64,000 nt of DNA from Sialis fuliginosa (taxonomy: Eukaryota; Arthropoda; Insecta; Megaloptera; Sialidae): positions 7,752,501 through 7,816,500 of the forward strand of contig OY540822.1 of the NCBI GenBank assembly GCA_961205875.1, written 5' to 3'. The stretch's first letter is position 1; the number at the start of each line of letters is the position of its first letter. This document shows, in pieces, positions 24,761-37,140 of the stretch. The translations under genes were made by a program, and so were the position numbers. The notes under the pieces were generated by a model that searched no databases, was not told the DNA's origin, and worked only from the letters and a program-made list of their open reading frames with translations.

Positions 24761-27700
24761 TTATAATACATGTGTTTCAAAGTAATTCATAGAAGAAATG
24801 GCGAATTCGTATCCTAAAAAGCAGGCAGCATTTGCTGGGAATGCCCTAATTAAAACTGGAGCTGCTCCTCTATAAAGACCTTTATATCCATCTCTCTTTA
24901 TCAGTTCTTTGTAAACATCTCTAATACCATTTGGATATGTACCTTCTGGAGCTGAAATAAATAATCAAATTTGAGACACGTGTTTGTGGGGGGGAGGGTA
25001 GGTAATTAAAAGTAAAGTATAATATTCTATATACCTGTTTGTAATTGACTTTTTAAAACATCAGCTGGTATGGCTACTAGCCAATTAAAGATACCAGCCA
25101 AACCCCCTGCTAGAATTGTTACTGAAAGGGTTAAAGGTTTACCATCACGAGTAAGATACGTTTTTAACCCTTCATAAGTTGCAAAATACAATCCACTGGC
25201 CGGAACATCTGAAATAAAAGCCTAGATTAAAAAAGAAAAGCAGATAATTCCGTTTTAAGATTTTCATAAAATCGAATAATTTAGTAATTTAAAATACTGT
25301 TACAAATGTATTTGTTATATTTTGCCCCCTTCCTCTAACTAGATAAGGGTACATAGGCATTTATATTATCACTTCCGGTTTTACTGTAACATCCTGCTTT
25401 TCAAAAAAATCGAAAATAAAGGACGGAAGAATCTATCTTATAGTATTAATTAATGTCAGTTCTTTTTAACGTTGTCAATTTTGCGTTATTTTTTTGGAAG
25501 TTTGGAAAGGAGAGATTTGCAGTAAAATATTTGTGACCAGAAATGGTTTAGACGCTTAGGGGAATAATGGCTTTCTTAAAGAACTGTGTTTATTTTGATT
25601 TAATTTTTTTGGTTTGTCTTGCAGTGGTAAGTTTTAATAATATATCATAATATAATAATTAAATAAATAATATGATTTTGTTTCAAAATATATATTCTGA
25701 ATTATTATAATTTTTAAGTACTTAGTAATGATAAAATCTGTAGCAAAGTAATTATAAGAAGCCAAAACATTTTTTTGAAAAAGTATAATTAAAATAAATT
25801 TATTTTTATTTTAATAGGCAAAACCAAATTCAAATTTGGATTGTCCTTCAGCTTGTATTTGCTATGAAGAACATTGGTCTGATATAGCATTTAATGAATG
25901 GCTTCATCCGTTAGAGAAAGAGTACAAGAAAGAATATGATAATATATATTTAGAGAGTAATATGGTAAGTTAATATATTTTTACATAAACCAAATTTTTT
26001 TGTATTAACATATACAATTTATTCTAGGCTACTTATTATGATAACTATGACCCCTTAGAGAATCCATTAATGAAAATAGTTACATGTATTATTCAGCCAA
26101 ATGAAGACGATGTTTTGTTACACCTACCAATAGATTCGCAAGTAATAATAATTATACAAGGAGGCGATAGCGAAAACATTACTGTAAAGTCTTCATCTTT
26201 TAAACAGTTCTCTGAACTGGTATTACTTGAAATCAAAGGTTCTGAATCCTTTGAAAACAAAATGAAGTTTCTTATAGATGATCCATTAAAGCATCTAGGA
26301 TATTTGAACTTTGAATTCGTAAAACTTGAAGGATCGGAAGTCAGTATGAATAAAATACTGACGTATCCTTTCCAAAGTAAGGATAATGAAATAATTTTTT
26401 TAAAGCCAATTATCAATGAAAGTAAAATAGTTCCATATGAAGTTTATTTAGAAAACAAGAAACGTAGCAAAATGCCAGTATTTCGTGGGTTTGAAAATTT
26501 ACAGTTCTTGAGAATTTTCAACTGTGGTTTTGATGAAATAGAGTGGCACATATTTGACAATTTAAATAAACTGACATTCTTATATTTACAGAACAACAAT
26601 ATAAAATTTATACCGGAATTTGCATTCTATGCTTTACCAAAATTGCAGTTTCTTTCTTTGGCGAATAATAACTTGTTAGATATACAATTGACAGATCTTT
26701 CGGGTTTGTTAGAGCTACAATATTTAGATCTATCACACAATAATTTTTCTCAATTATCTGAACTATCGTTTCCTCCTCTACCAAAGTTAAAAATGGCTGA
26801 TTTTCGGAATAACCCTATAAGTATTATCTACCCCAATACTTTTGAAGTAATGAATACCACTGAAAGTATAATATTAGGAAATAACAATAAGCAATTAGCG
26901 TTAACACCTAATTCATTTCTTGGTTTAAATAATTTACAAGTATTAAAGTTATACAATCTTAATGTTCCGATATTTAAAAGTGAGTTATTAAAAGGAATGT
27001 TATATTTAAATGAACTGTACATGACTGGTAGTATTCCTACAATAGAATTTGATGCATTTGTTGAAGTGAAATTGATAAATAAGCTTGTACTTAGTAACTG
27101 CAATATAAGTACTTTATCGGTAGATGTTTTCTATGGGTTAAAGAAGTTAATGTATTTAGATTTGTCTAATAATAACCTAACAGTTTTATCCCCTGGAATA
27201 TTTGATGGGTTAACATCAATTAAAGAGATAATGTTGGAAAACAATAACTTAACTGATTTACCGAAAGGAATATTCTATAACGTGCCAGCAAAATTGATTC
27301 GTTTATCAGAAAACCCATGGCATTGTTCATGTAATATGAGGTACTGGAATCCTATGATTATAAATAAAGTGAAAAAGTTGAAAACTGTGCCATGTACTGA
27401 TGTAATGGGTAAAGGTAGATCCTGCCAAGATGAAATTCGATATTCGTATATTTATGACAATAGAGTTGCACCGAAATGTAATTCTCCAGAGAAATACAAA
27501 AACTGGGGTATATTTCATGTGATGAGAAAAGAATTACGATGCCATAAGCAGTTATTCAAAACTAATAAAGTGATTGATGTTAAAATGAAGAAACAAAATA
27601 ATATTAATACAAATTTAGATGTGAAAGTTAACAATGCCGGAAAAGAAATAAATGAAAATAAGAATGTTATTGAGAAAAACCAAATAAATATACCTAATAA

Positions 27701-28652
27701 TCAATACATTAATAATAAAGGAAGTCTTCCAAAAGTATCTACGATATCTAAAAAGATGCAAACATATACAAAAGAAAATAATTACAAAAAGTATCTTAGC
27801 TTAAATAAATATAATAAAAATATTAATGGAAATAAGAAATACTACAAATCTATACAGGTAGCTAATGAAGAACCAAATGAACTTTAATCATAATAGCTAT
27901 TTACAACCTAATCTCTTTTTCAATAATTATGTAACTTGTTTAATGGTATAAGCAATATTGTATTTTGTATGCATGTATTATATGTATTCAAAAATTAAAA
28001 TACTTTTCTATAAATAAATTCATTATTATGTTATATCATAACCTTGAAACATACCTCTTAATAGAGTTGCGCATGAACCACGATAAATTGATTTTAAGCC
28101 GCCAGCTTTATATAGTTGATTTGCACAATCGATTGGACCGTTATATTTTTTTACACCTTCTGAGTGTTGTATTTGAAGTAAACATTTAATTCTTTCCCCT
28201 GGTGCCATTATTGTTGTTGTAAACACACCAGAAAATGCTCCTGCTAAAAACAACTGCACTAATGACAGCTGTTCATTATCATGAGTTTGTTGCATTTTTT
28301 TTCCTACAGCATAACCAAAGAATGAAAGTGCAAAGATCGGTGAAACTCCTGTCAGAGGAGCACCCATTCCTTTATAAAATCCGGTGATGCCTTCATTAAT
28401 AAATGTTTTTTTAACGCAGTCTATAGTTCCATTATATAAAGCAGGTTGTCCTAACACTGGGGTGGGCATAGTTTGCAATCTCACCTGATTAAATAAGTAA
28501 ATACGTTAACATATTCATGTTATATAATTTAAAATATTAATATAAACATATACCTTTATTGTATCCATTGGATGACCTGTAACTACTGTACATATACCTC
28601 CAAAACCTCCTGCAATAAAGTATTTTAAGGTACTAACTTTGTTGTCTGACAT
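24761..28652 (-). CDS. colt: Mitochondrial carnitine/acylcarnitine carrier (SLC25A20-like)
   Basis: Inner-membrane antiporter that imports acylcarnitines in exchange for free carnitine, needed for fatty-acid beta-oxidation; the Drosophila orthologue is congested-like trachea (colt). Four exons, 28652-28554, 28484-28055, 25208-25035 and 24951-24761, join in phase to 297 aa, the usual carrier length. The three carrier signature motifs are intact: PMDTIK (28-33), PGERIK (128-133) and PADVLK (224-229). The third domain ends with the strongly family-specific [13 protein letters not shown]. Intron 2 (25209-28054, 2,846 bp) contains a complete LRR gene on the opposite strand. The start ATG at 28652 gives [19 protein letters not shown], a typical carrier N-terminus. 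Subfamily (CAC rather than ornithine carrier) is inferred from overall resemblance. Confidence 0.95.
25567..27887 (+). CDS. Secreted leucine-rich-repeat protein nested in colt intron
   Basis: Predicted 688-aa extracellular LRR protein from three exons: 25567-25626 (ends at a GTAAGT donor), 25818-25964 (ends at GTAAGT) and 26028-27887, all phase 0. Exon 1 is a hydrophobic signal peptide ([20 protein letters not shown]). Exon 2 has an LRRNT-like cysteine group, [12 protein letters not shown] (Cys at 29, 33, 35). About ten LRR units with the LxxLxLxxN pattern lie at residues about 220-490 (for example [28 protein letters not shown]), capped by a typical LRRCT beginning [12 protein letters not shown] near 497. 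The last about 120 residues are Asn/Lys-rich and probably disordered. No transmembrane segment or GPI signal follows, so secretion is inferred. The gene lies wholly in intron 2 of the carnitine carrier, antisense to it. I do not recognise a named orthologue. Confidence 0.88.
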
Positions 28653-31432
28653 TTTGAATAAAATATTAAATAAATAAATAAACTAGGATAACATATGCTG
28701 CTTCTACAACTACTAGAGAAAAGAGAATGGAATAAATTTAAGGAGTAACCCTAATATCAAAGTTCAAAACACATGTACTGTCAAATAGATCTGTCACAAA
28801 CAGTATAACCAACTAGGTGACTTTTATTATCACTATATAAAAAATAGAAACGCATTCCCCTAAATTGATGTTTTTTTTTTAAATTTTAATAAAATAAAAT
28901 TAAAATAATACATTTAATAACAAAAACTATTAATATAATTATACAAGAATGCTTGAATTTCACCCTGAACTTATATTTCATTATTTATATACATTATTCT
29001 TATTTTAAAAGATTCGAACACGTGACCTTTAATAAGCAATGCTAATTTAATGAATTTTTCTCTTTATAATGTAAATACTACAAACGTTTGAAATAAACAT
29101 TTTGCTGTAATCATATTATCAATCGCATTAAATGACAGAAATTATTTTATCAACCTCAATGGCTAATTCATTTACGACTATTTCTTAATTAAATAAATAG
29201 CAAGTATCTCTAGAGAGTTTAGAATTGCAATTTTCTGTACGGAAAACCCGCATTTGGCATAACTGATTCACCCTCTTAGGTTTATTCCCTTACCTGTCTC
29301 TTTCTATCCAGGACTTTGCCAAGACCTTATTTTAATTGAATATTTTAATTAATAATTGGAGACAGAGTAGTATTCAGACATGTTTTACAGTTAATTATTT
29401 ATTAGGTTACCAGATAAAGTAACATGCAATGCGATTGTTTAATCATTATAATTGATATTAACTCCCTTTTTATTTTTCATTTGAATTTTTTTAGTATGAC
29501 ATATAGAAGATTATTTTTAGACCTCTATTAATATTTTAGGATTCTCTTAAATCTGTTTTTACATATCATTTACTGGTTTAATTTCTGGGTTCGGAATGTA
29601 CGAAAGTTTTTTTGTCATTTTGTTTTTTTTTTTAATGCAAAAAGACACCTACCAAAAACTATACATATATAGAGATTATTTTAGTATGCAGTTATAAAAT
29701 TCAAATGTGCAATCCGAAAAGTTACTTTGTGCAATGATTAAGGAAAAAATAAATGCAGATCGTCCTCGACTACGACTGGGTTCTGCTACTGGATCAATAA
29801 TGTTTATTATTTCATTGCGAAGCTTTTATTCAAATTTTGAAATAAATAATATAAAATAATTTTTGCTACCTTATTCTTTCTATAATATATTTTTTCCCAA
29901 ATTGTGCAGCTCTGAAATTTCGTTAAAATAACCCTTGTATTATTATATTGCACATTGCATTGATTTGACCTCTTTGTTATGTATGTACCTAATCCATAGC
30001 ATAAAGGTATACAATTTTATTTGTACACTCGTAATCGAAAAGTATAAATAATTAAATAGAAAGCATTAGATACATTGCGGATTTAATATTTACCTACAAA
30101 ATAAACATAATAACAATCATCATTCTTATTTATTCATTACTAGCAAAGTACATTGTATTTTTATGAAAAAAAATAATAAAATAGATAATTTTCATTCGAT
30201 CATATATCCGATAAAGTATTTATAATTTTTACCCCAACGTTTTGCAAATAATATACAGGGTGTACTTCATTGATCGAGATGAAATAACTCGAAAAAATCA
30301 AATTTCAGAAAAAAATGTGGGATTCGAAGTTAATTAGTTATTTTTTCAAATAGCACCTGTAGATTTTAAGGCAGAATCGTGTTCAGCACATTTAAAAAAA
30401 TTTTCTTTGAATAGTGCCGGATTAGCCATGTAGCAGGAGTAGCAAATGCTACGGGTTTTGCGGCTTTGCGAAAAAATATTTCTTTTGTGTCCAAATCTAC
30501 AGTAATTAATAATTTAACTTTAGGGTTTCCGATCTCGATTCGATTTAATCGAAAATTCGATTTTTAAAGCTCCGATCTTTGATTTTTTTATCGATTGACT
30601 CAAATATGAATTTAAATTTTATTAAAATTTCGTTTATTGAAAATCTCCTGTTTAAAATATTTATTCTTACACCTCTGAGTATTATATTTTCATGACAATA
30701 TAACAGTGAATTATGGGAAAAGTGTAATCTATAAATAGAAATGTCATTTATGTAATGAAAACAATATTGTTTTTTTTAACTTGTAGAATGGGGTTAGGTA
30801 AATTAGTATAATAATATTAAAAAAGTCTGTCAATAACAGAAATAATACACATAACTGATTTTATAGTAATAAAAAATCGATCGAAAAAACAGAGGGGGAT
30901 TTGGACGTTATTTATTAATTTTGTACTCTCATTTTTAGCCATTAAAATTTTTTATTTCTAACTCTCAATTTTTGATGAAATATAATTCAATATTTCCTTA
31001 ATTTTGGGAATTGAGGTATACATATTTTTGAAACCCTATTTATAAATAAAATACAAAAAAATCAAATCGATAATAATAAATTTCTAGAATTTATACACAC
31101 TATGGCTTGATTTATCCTTTTATATGTGGATTCAAAGCACAAAAATCTTGTTTTTATCTTGGCTTATGGGTATAAACCGCGTCGATTTGGTCGACGTTTC
31201 GTCACACATTGCAGTGGACATCTTCAGGACTCTTTCAAAGATCCACATAAAAATTTAATCTTAAATACGACTATCTTATATATTAATTGAACATTTTTTA
31301 AAATTTTATTTATAGAGATCATTAGAAAAATTTCTTAAGAAATACGCGGCAATAACTTAATTTATGTGTATTTATTTATAAGACCATTGTTTGTTTATTT
31401 TTTTAACTTAATTGTTTTGAAATTAGTTGCTA
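28653..31432. other. Gene-free region upstream of the carnitine carrier
   Basis: The left few hundred bases should hold the promoter and 5' UTR of the carrier gene. Further right there are only repeat scraps: an element-like end acagggtgtacttcattgatc at about 30255, another (tagtgccggattagccatgtagc) at about 30414, and A+T-rich filler. A hammerhead-like motif lies at 31179-31229 on the minus strand. No coding exons are recognisable. Confidence 0.4.
31179..31229 (-). other. Hammerhead-ribozyme-like motif (degenerate)
   Basis: Read on the minus strand, the stretch contains ctgaaga (fits the hammerhead core CUGANGA), a stem gtccac/gtg-t-gac with a tgcaat loop and one bulged base, then gaaac, then a perfect 5-bp hairpin cgtcg-accaaat-cgacg. 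This order is that of a hammerhead core. The expected UH cleavage dinucleotide after stem III is not present (cgg follows), so self-cleavage is doubtful. Motifs of this kind occur in Penelope-like and other retroelement ends; which element this belonged to is unknown. Confidence 0.3.
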
Positions 31433-31572
31433 CAGTGGAACCTCGTTAGTACGTTTTTGAAGGGACTGAGGAGAAAACACGTATTAATAAGAAAAATGTA
31501 CTAACGAAATATTTTAACATGGGTTCTTGAATGTTTGTACCTAAAAAAAAACGTACTAAAGAGGTTCCACTG
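31433..31572. mobile_element. pogo/Tigger-like MITE, 140 bp, TA TSD
   Basis: Starts cagtggaacctcgttagtac and ends gtactaaagaggttccactg, near-perfect inverted repeats of about 26 nt, bounded on each side by TA. The TIR start and TA target fit the Tc1/mariner/pogo superfamily. A diverged inverted copy of the same family is at about 45285-45405. Confidence 0.85.
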
Positions 31573-32983
31573 TATATGTATGTTAATTTTTTTGCATGCC
31601 GGAGTTTAGTAAATCTCTAATTACATCTCTGTGGTTTTTTGGATAATCGTCGATAGCCGAAATGTTCAAGGACACACCGAAAGATTCCGAAGTGGAACCA
31701 GACTGAAGGTTAGAACGTCGAGAGCATTTTCATTTTCACGTAATTTTCTTTTAATCGTATCCGATGTAAATAATATATACGAGAATGTGCATTTTTATTT
31801 GGGAAACGGTTTTTCAAAATCAAAGTACACGTTACAAAAACTCTACGTTGCTGATTTTTCAATGAAGGTAAGTTCCTGATTAAGGCATATTTTGATTCTT
31901 TGTTTCGGAAATCCCGCCAATTCGATTAACCTAACGGTTTCTTATCAATTATTTATATTAAGTCTCCTTTTGAATTTTTAATGTACTTTTTTTTATATTT
32001 ATAAATTTCGAATGGTCTCTTGATTCTCCTAATGTTTTTTGTATTAATTATTATTTAAAAATATTTTATAAACAAATTTCGTTTTAATCAGTTCAGCCGT
32101 TTTCAAATAAATCGCGAGCATGTAACAAAGAAAGAAAAAAGACAGAAAGTTTTAAATCTCTACCTATCCAGTCTAACAATAAGTAAAAAAATACAAGTTT
32201 GTCAAATCGCATGAGCTTAAAAAAATTTAATCACTGATTTATTAGCTTCAATTATTTTTTGAGTTTACAAAAGAGGACATTTATATAGGTGCAAGAGGAC
32301 AGGCGCGTTTAACACATTTTTCAGAAAAACTTTATTTTCATGATAATCAAAAATCAATTTTTAATATACTCCGGGTTCAGATTCCTGTTTGTTATCGATA
32401 TTTAAAAATAACTTTTTTTAAATCAGCTTCTAGTAAAGAACTATTCTCGGGTGAACGAATGTAATAAGATTTTTATCATAGAAATACATTTACACTCTGA
32501 CAATTATTTTCTGATACAAATGAAAACGCTAACATATTAAAATAATAATGTTTCAGTTAAGTTTTTATTCAATTCTTAGAGTAGACATATGTATTTAAAA
32601 AAAGTGTTTGAGGATAACTCCTCCTTTATTTTTGATAACTAGCTTCAATCTTTTTTCAAAGTCATTGCAAACACGCAATGGCAATTTGTCTCAAATTTTG
32701 AGAATAACATTCTTAAATTGCTGCAAATTTTAGAACATTGTCGATAAAGAGTTGTATCAGAATATGAAAATTAGTGAACATTCGACTTCGGTTAAATAAT
32801 CCGCTTGGACTTTGGTCAAAAAATGACCTTCGGTCGAATATTACTGAAAATAGATATTTTGATTTATAAAATATTATTATTAAAATAATCAAAAGAAAAT
32901 AATCCTGAAGGTTAAACAACAATGTTTTGAAAATGTATAGGTAAATCTTTTTACATTTTGTTAAGTTTACATTAGCACCTGCT
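31573..32983. other. Unannotated A+T-rich stretch
   Basis: No convincing feature. The open frame at 31631-31879 encodes 82 residues with no domain I can name and has average base composition for the region; I do not call it a gene. Confidence 0.4.
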
Positions 32984-33248
32984 CAGTGGCGTAGTAAGCA
33001 TAATTGGCGCCCGGGGCACGATATCTTTTTGACGCCCTCAAAAATAATTTTAAAAAAATAATAATATTTTTTTTCATAATAAATTTGAATTGAAATTGAC
33101 GTGACTAAAAAAAAAAATAAATAAAAAAAAAAAAAAAAGGTCTTCAGTTGCATATTCTGAAATTATGTTTATGCTATGCGGTTCAAAACGTTTCAGTAGC
33201 GCCCGGGGAATGATAACCCCCTTGCCCCCCCCCCTCGCTACACCACTG
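32984..33248. mobile_element. hAT MITE, 265 bp, TSD CACCTGCT
   Basis: Left end cagtggcgtagtaagc; right end in reverse complement cagtggtgtagcgagg. Perfect 8-bp flanking duplication cacctgct (32976-32983 and 33249-33256). Subterminal ggcgcccgggg occurs near both ends. The centre has an A-rich tract (33106-33138). Non-coding. The tidy duplication suggests a fairly recent insertion. Confidence 0.93.
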
Positions 33249-34238
33249 CACCTGCTACACATCAGATGAATGTTATAAACAAAATTGTCCAATATTAAAC
33301 ACAATTTTTTACTTTACCTGAACAAATATTTATAAAAGTCTATATTTAGCTTGGAAACAGTATTCTTATTTTATATTTATACATATAAATATTTTGGTAT
33401 TACTACAATACAGTAACGATAAGAGGTGATGTGAAGATATGGGGGTAGGGGTGAGGTTATATGGGAAGGTACATAAAAAGTAAACAAAATAATGGTTATT
33501 TAAAGAAGTGTAAGATAAACGCGGATGGTTTTTATTACATTTTTATTGATTATAAAGAATTATTATATCTATGTATATAAAATGTAATAGGTATACATAT
33601 GTACCTAAATATAACGATGTATATTTAGATATATATATAGGGTTACAATGTCTTTTATTCGTTAAAGTGTGTTAATATGTAGTTGATATTTGGAAAATAT
33701 CGACTGTTTAATACAGTGATTCTAAAACGATGGAGCGGGCCTATCTATCGTCGCAAATTGGGGAAAAATCAAAAAATACTGTAGAGATACAGCGTAGTGT
33801 AGATCTATGTTTGTCTTTATTTAAACATGAGACTCGCGACCCCTTTTCTATATTATAAACAAATTAAAATAGATAAATTGATAACGTAACACTAAGTTGA
33901 ATAATTAATAAACCACCTTAACGCGTTCCTACAGATTCAAACTTTGTTTAAAAATATAATTTACACCTTTATCTTTGAGTGTACTAATTTCCTAAGAGCG
34001 TCTATATCTCGAGCCCAATTTCGCAAAAAGCAAATAAACTGATGAATAAAAAATTAAAAATTTGAATCATGTTAACATCAGCAACATTATACCTACCTGA
34101 TTTTATTTTTAACTTTAATGTAGTATCAACATCAAAATTTTTTGTTACTACAGTTTAATTTTTATTAGAAAAACTTGAGTTTTGTTAGCTGTGAAATTTT
34201 TATTCTGACATAAAACGCAAAAAAACATGTATTTTTTT

Positions 34239-34360
34239 AAGTTGACTGCGACATTGACAGCTGTCAACTGGCATATTCTGTCTATATCAAATTACTTTTA
34301 TTTCGATTTGTAGATTTCTTATGAAATAAGTGAAAGGTCATTAGCTAATGGAGTATTATT
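34239..34360 (+). repeat. Dispersed repeat shared with 57470-57582
   Basis: The blocks taagttgactgcgacattga, cagctgtcaactg and atattctgtctatatcaaat are repeated with few changes in the same orientation at about 57470-57582. In this copy it lies about 0.2 kb upstream of a mariner transposase relic, so it may be the 5' part of that mariner family. Confidence 0.6.
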
Positions 34361-34544
34361 TATTTTTTCAAAATTTACAATCGTTTTCTTTCTATTAGAA
34401 AAATATAAATAAGTAGTGCCCATTTTTTTCCACGTGAAAATTAAAACACATTGGTAGGGACTATACGTCATTCGAAAGTATATTTTCTACTATACAAGAT
34501 GTATTTTTGTTTTTATGCTGTATTTATTATTTTATTTAATAAAA

Positions 34545-34810
34545 GTGAGCACTTTCGACACCTTCTCTGTTCGCGTTCAATCAAGGAAATAAAGCCGTCA
34601 AAGTTACTCGCGATATTTACGAAGTGTACGGTGAAAATTCATCAGAACTTGAGCCGTATGATTTCCACATCTTCCGGTTGCTTTCGAACGGTTTGCGCTG
34701 CGTTTCCTTCAATAATGACGTTGAATTGCGAACACGGTTAAACGAATTATTAAGAGTCAAGACTGGATGGTTTTTATCGCAGATGCATTTAAAAATGTTG
34801 GTAAAGTAAT
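34545..34810 (+). pseudogene. mariner transposase relic, internally deleted
   Basis: In one frame the DNA gives EHFRHLL; after a 1-nt shift it continues with FAFNQGNKAVK and DIYEVYGE, which I recognise as the N-terminal helix-turn-helix part of mariner transposases. It then jumps, in the same frame, to EPYDFHIFRLL and a NDVELRTRLNELL-like stretch typical of the mariner C-terminal region. Most of the catalytic domain, including two of the three acidic DDD residues, is missing. It is a dead transposase with one frameshift and a large internal deletion. Confidence 0.75.
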
Positions 34811-34966
34811 GAAAAAGACTAACATAACAAAATTTTTCTATTGGCTTGGTAGAAAACTGCCTTAATTCATTTTTCTTACAAAATTTTAAATTGGAGATAT
34901 TTTTTAAATGAGTACTTTTTGCAGTATTTTTTTGATGTATGTATGACACCTATTTGAGAATCACTG

Positions 34967-36716
34967 GTCTATATGTATGTAGCAATCTACTAAAAAGAAG
35001 TTAATGAGATGTAAATATTTAAATTGTTGTGTAGATACTAAATTTTGACGTTTCATAATCTTATGTTTGGTTTTGTTATTTCTTATTATATATTTAGGTA
35101 TAGAATTTCACTGAAAACAAAAAAAGTTTACATTTTATTTATTTATTTATTGACCTCACATTTTAAATTGCTAGAGATAAGACTTGAAAATGTGGATTTT
35201 GGGGAAAATAACTCTTATAATGTTTGTATTTTTTATCAGAACTTTTTAAATTTAACAAAAAATTAAAAGGAAAACGACATGAGATATATTTTTTAAATTT
35301 AAACCTGCTGATCAGAAATTTTCAACAATTGGATGAAAAGTTAGGGACAATTAAAAATCATAATATCTATATTATTATAAATGCGAAAGTAACTCTGTTT
35401 GTTACCTTTAACGGCTAAACCACTGAACCGATCTTAATGAAATTTGTTAGGGAGATTTGAGCATTTGATAGTCTTAAAGTTAATAGTGTAAGCTATATTT
35501 TAAAAAAAAGTTGGGTCTGTAGGATCACGCCAAGCTGAGATATTAACTATTCTTGTTAATTTATCAATTTTAATTGACCTTTTCGATGATTTTTTTAGTG
35601 GGAGAGAGGGCGGAAAAATAAATCTCGCCCAGGGCGCCTAAGGCCGGCTCTGAAGGTATGATCGAAATTGACTAAAAAGTTAGATTTGACTAAATTTGTT
35701 ATATTTTTATTAAAAGAGTTGTTTTTACAACGCTAATTTTATGAGACAATTAGTTTATTTTTTGGTTAGAAAATGTACATTTTGATCATATCCTTCTCTC
35801 TTATTTTAAAACACAGTGTTTCCGTATAGACAAGAAAAAGAGGTGTAGCTAACAAATTGGCTTACATAAATCTTCTAGTCTTATATTTTATAAAGCTAAT
35901 TTTGTTCTCTCTAAACCACGAAGTTCTCTGTATATTGGAGACAGCTGGGAAGTACACACGGAAAAAAAATTATTTTCTGTTTTATACTCTTTTAATCCTT
36001 TAATTAATTTTTTTATTTGCATAATATGAAATGTCAGATGTCCTGACTTCTTAATATAAATTATGACATTTAAAAAAAAAACTATATTTTGTATATCAAT
36101 ATATAAATGAAAAATAAATTATACGTTTTGTTTTAATTATATTAATCTAACTAAATGTATTTCGTTTATTCTTTTTGAGATTTTTTGTATTAATCATAAA
36201 ATAGATGAAAATTTTATTGTTTTATTATTTTCAACGAAACTATATCGAATTAAACTAGACTCTCGCTAATTATAGAGTATGTCATAATTGTCATATTACT
36301 CCCATTGTCAGTAATCCGGCAGTCAATATTTGATATGACCAATAATTCCTTTAAATTTCTATACGATCATAGTGAATAGAATAGATATCATTTATTATTA
36401 CATATAAAATCATAATTTCAAAAACTGAATCGAATAAACTAGGTTACCACAAGTTATTAATAAATGTGCTATTTCAATGATCTGTCAGATAATATAACAA
36501 CAAGTAATACAATATTATGTGCAGATGACATTATACTTATTATTTTATGCCAGTTTCACCTGCATATGAACACACGTTAAAATCAACACAATTATTTATT
36601 TCTATTGATTGGTGTCAGAAAATTAATCAACTGTGTATTAATATTAAATACAAACCACACAATTCTGAATAATAAAATAAAATAAAATATTTTAAAAATA
36701 ATAATGTTTCTAAGTA
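34967..36716. other. Gene-free stretch with repeat fragments
   Basis: At about 35358-35460 the text atatctatattattataaatgcgaaagt, ...actctgtttgttacc..., ggctaaaccactgaaccgat and gaaatttgttagggag matches, in order, a very common insect dispersed repeat type; related pieces are at 40.9-41.03 kb (inverted) and 54.08 kb. At 35615-35652 a hAT-like right end ctcgcccagggcgcctaaggccggctctg occurs without a recognisable left partner. No gene is visible. Confidence 0.45.
35358..35460 (+). repeat. Dispersed insect repeat (aaccactgaaccgat type)
   Basis: Conserved blocks are taaatgcgaaagtaactctg and cggctaaaccactgaaccga. A copy with the same aaccactgaaccgat core is at 54080-54110, and an inverted copy of the gaagtaactctgtctgtctg portion is at about 40920-41030. 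I associate the type with non-autonomous Helitron- or SINE-like repeats of insects, from memory and without alignment. Confidence 0.5.
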
Positions 36717-37140
36717 CACCTATCCCCCGATTTACACGATTTCGCTTTTACACGATTTATAAATTAACAATTTAAAAAAAAACTAGTAAAAATGTTTATT
36801 CCGCTCCATATACGCCTATACAAAGAATTGATGGAATTTTGGAATTTTTTTCTTTCGGTAACTTGATGAAAAGAACAGGGGATTCCCGGGCTTGTAAAAT
36901 ATACATTTAGAGGAATCCCGGTAATCTGTGCGTATGTATGTATTTCACAATACACAGGTGTTGTTTTATGAACTAAGAACAATTTTGAATTTTCCAAGAT
37001 GTTTGACTTAAATAAATTACTGAATCATGCACATTTTGTTTTTTTTTTCGTTTTACACGATTTTACTTAGTAAAATCCAAGATTTCAGTTTACACGGTTT
37101 TGTGCAGAACGTATCTACCGTGTAAATCGAGGGATAGGTG
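36717..37140. mobile_element. mariner/pogo-type MITE, 424 bp, TA TSD
   Basis: Left end cacctatcccccgatttaca and right end, in reverse complement, cacctatccctcgatttaca: about 21 of 22 terminal bases are identical. TA lies directly outside both ends (36715-36716 and 37141-37142). A second ttttacacgattt motif recurs just inside each end. There is no transposase. Confidence 0.88.

Larger units (their letters stand above)
33714..34966. mobile_element. Probable hAT-type element with mariner relic inside
   Basis: The left end cagtgattctaaaacgatggagcg is close to the left end of the well-defined hAT at 45621 (cagtgattctcaacctgtggagcg). At 34954-34966 ttgagaatcactg is an inverted match to the same terminus. 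The flanking octamers (gtttaata, gtctatat) do not form a convincing duplication, so the two ends may belong to different copies. The interval holds the decayed mariner transposase at 34545-34810 and a repeat shared with 57.47 kb. Confidence 0.45.

Noticed and set aside
31631-31879. 82-codon plus-strand frame
   Set aside because: No recognisable domain, no splice-site support and no codon signal above background.
34617-34949. 110-codon minus-strand frame
   Set aside because: Antisense to the mariner transposase relic.
35615-35652. Lone hAT-like right end ...aaggccggctctg
   Set aside because: No upstream partner and no copy of the flanking aaggtatg octamer found.
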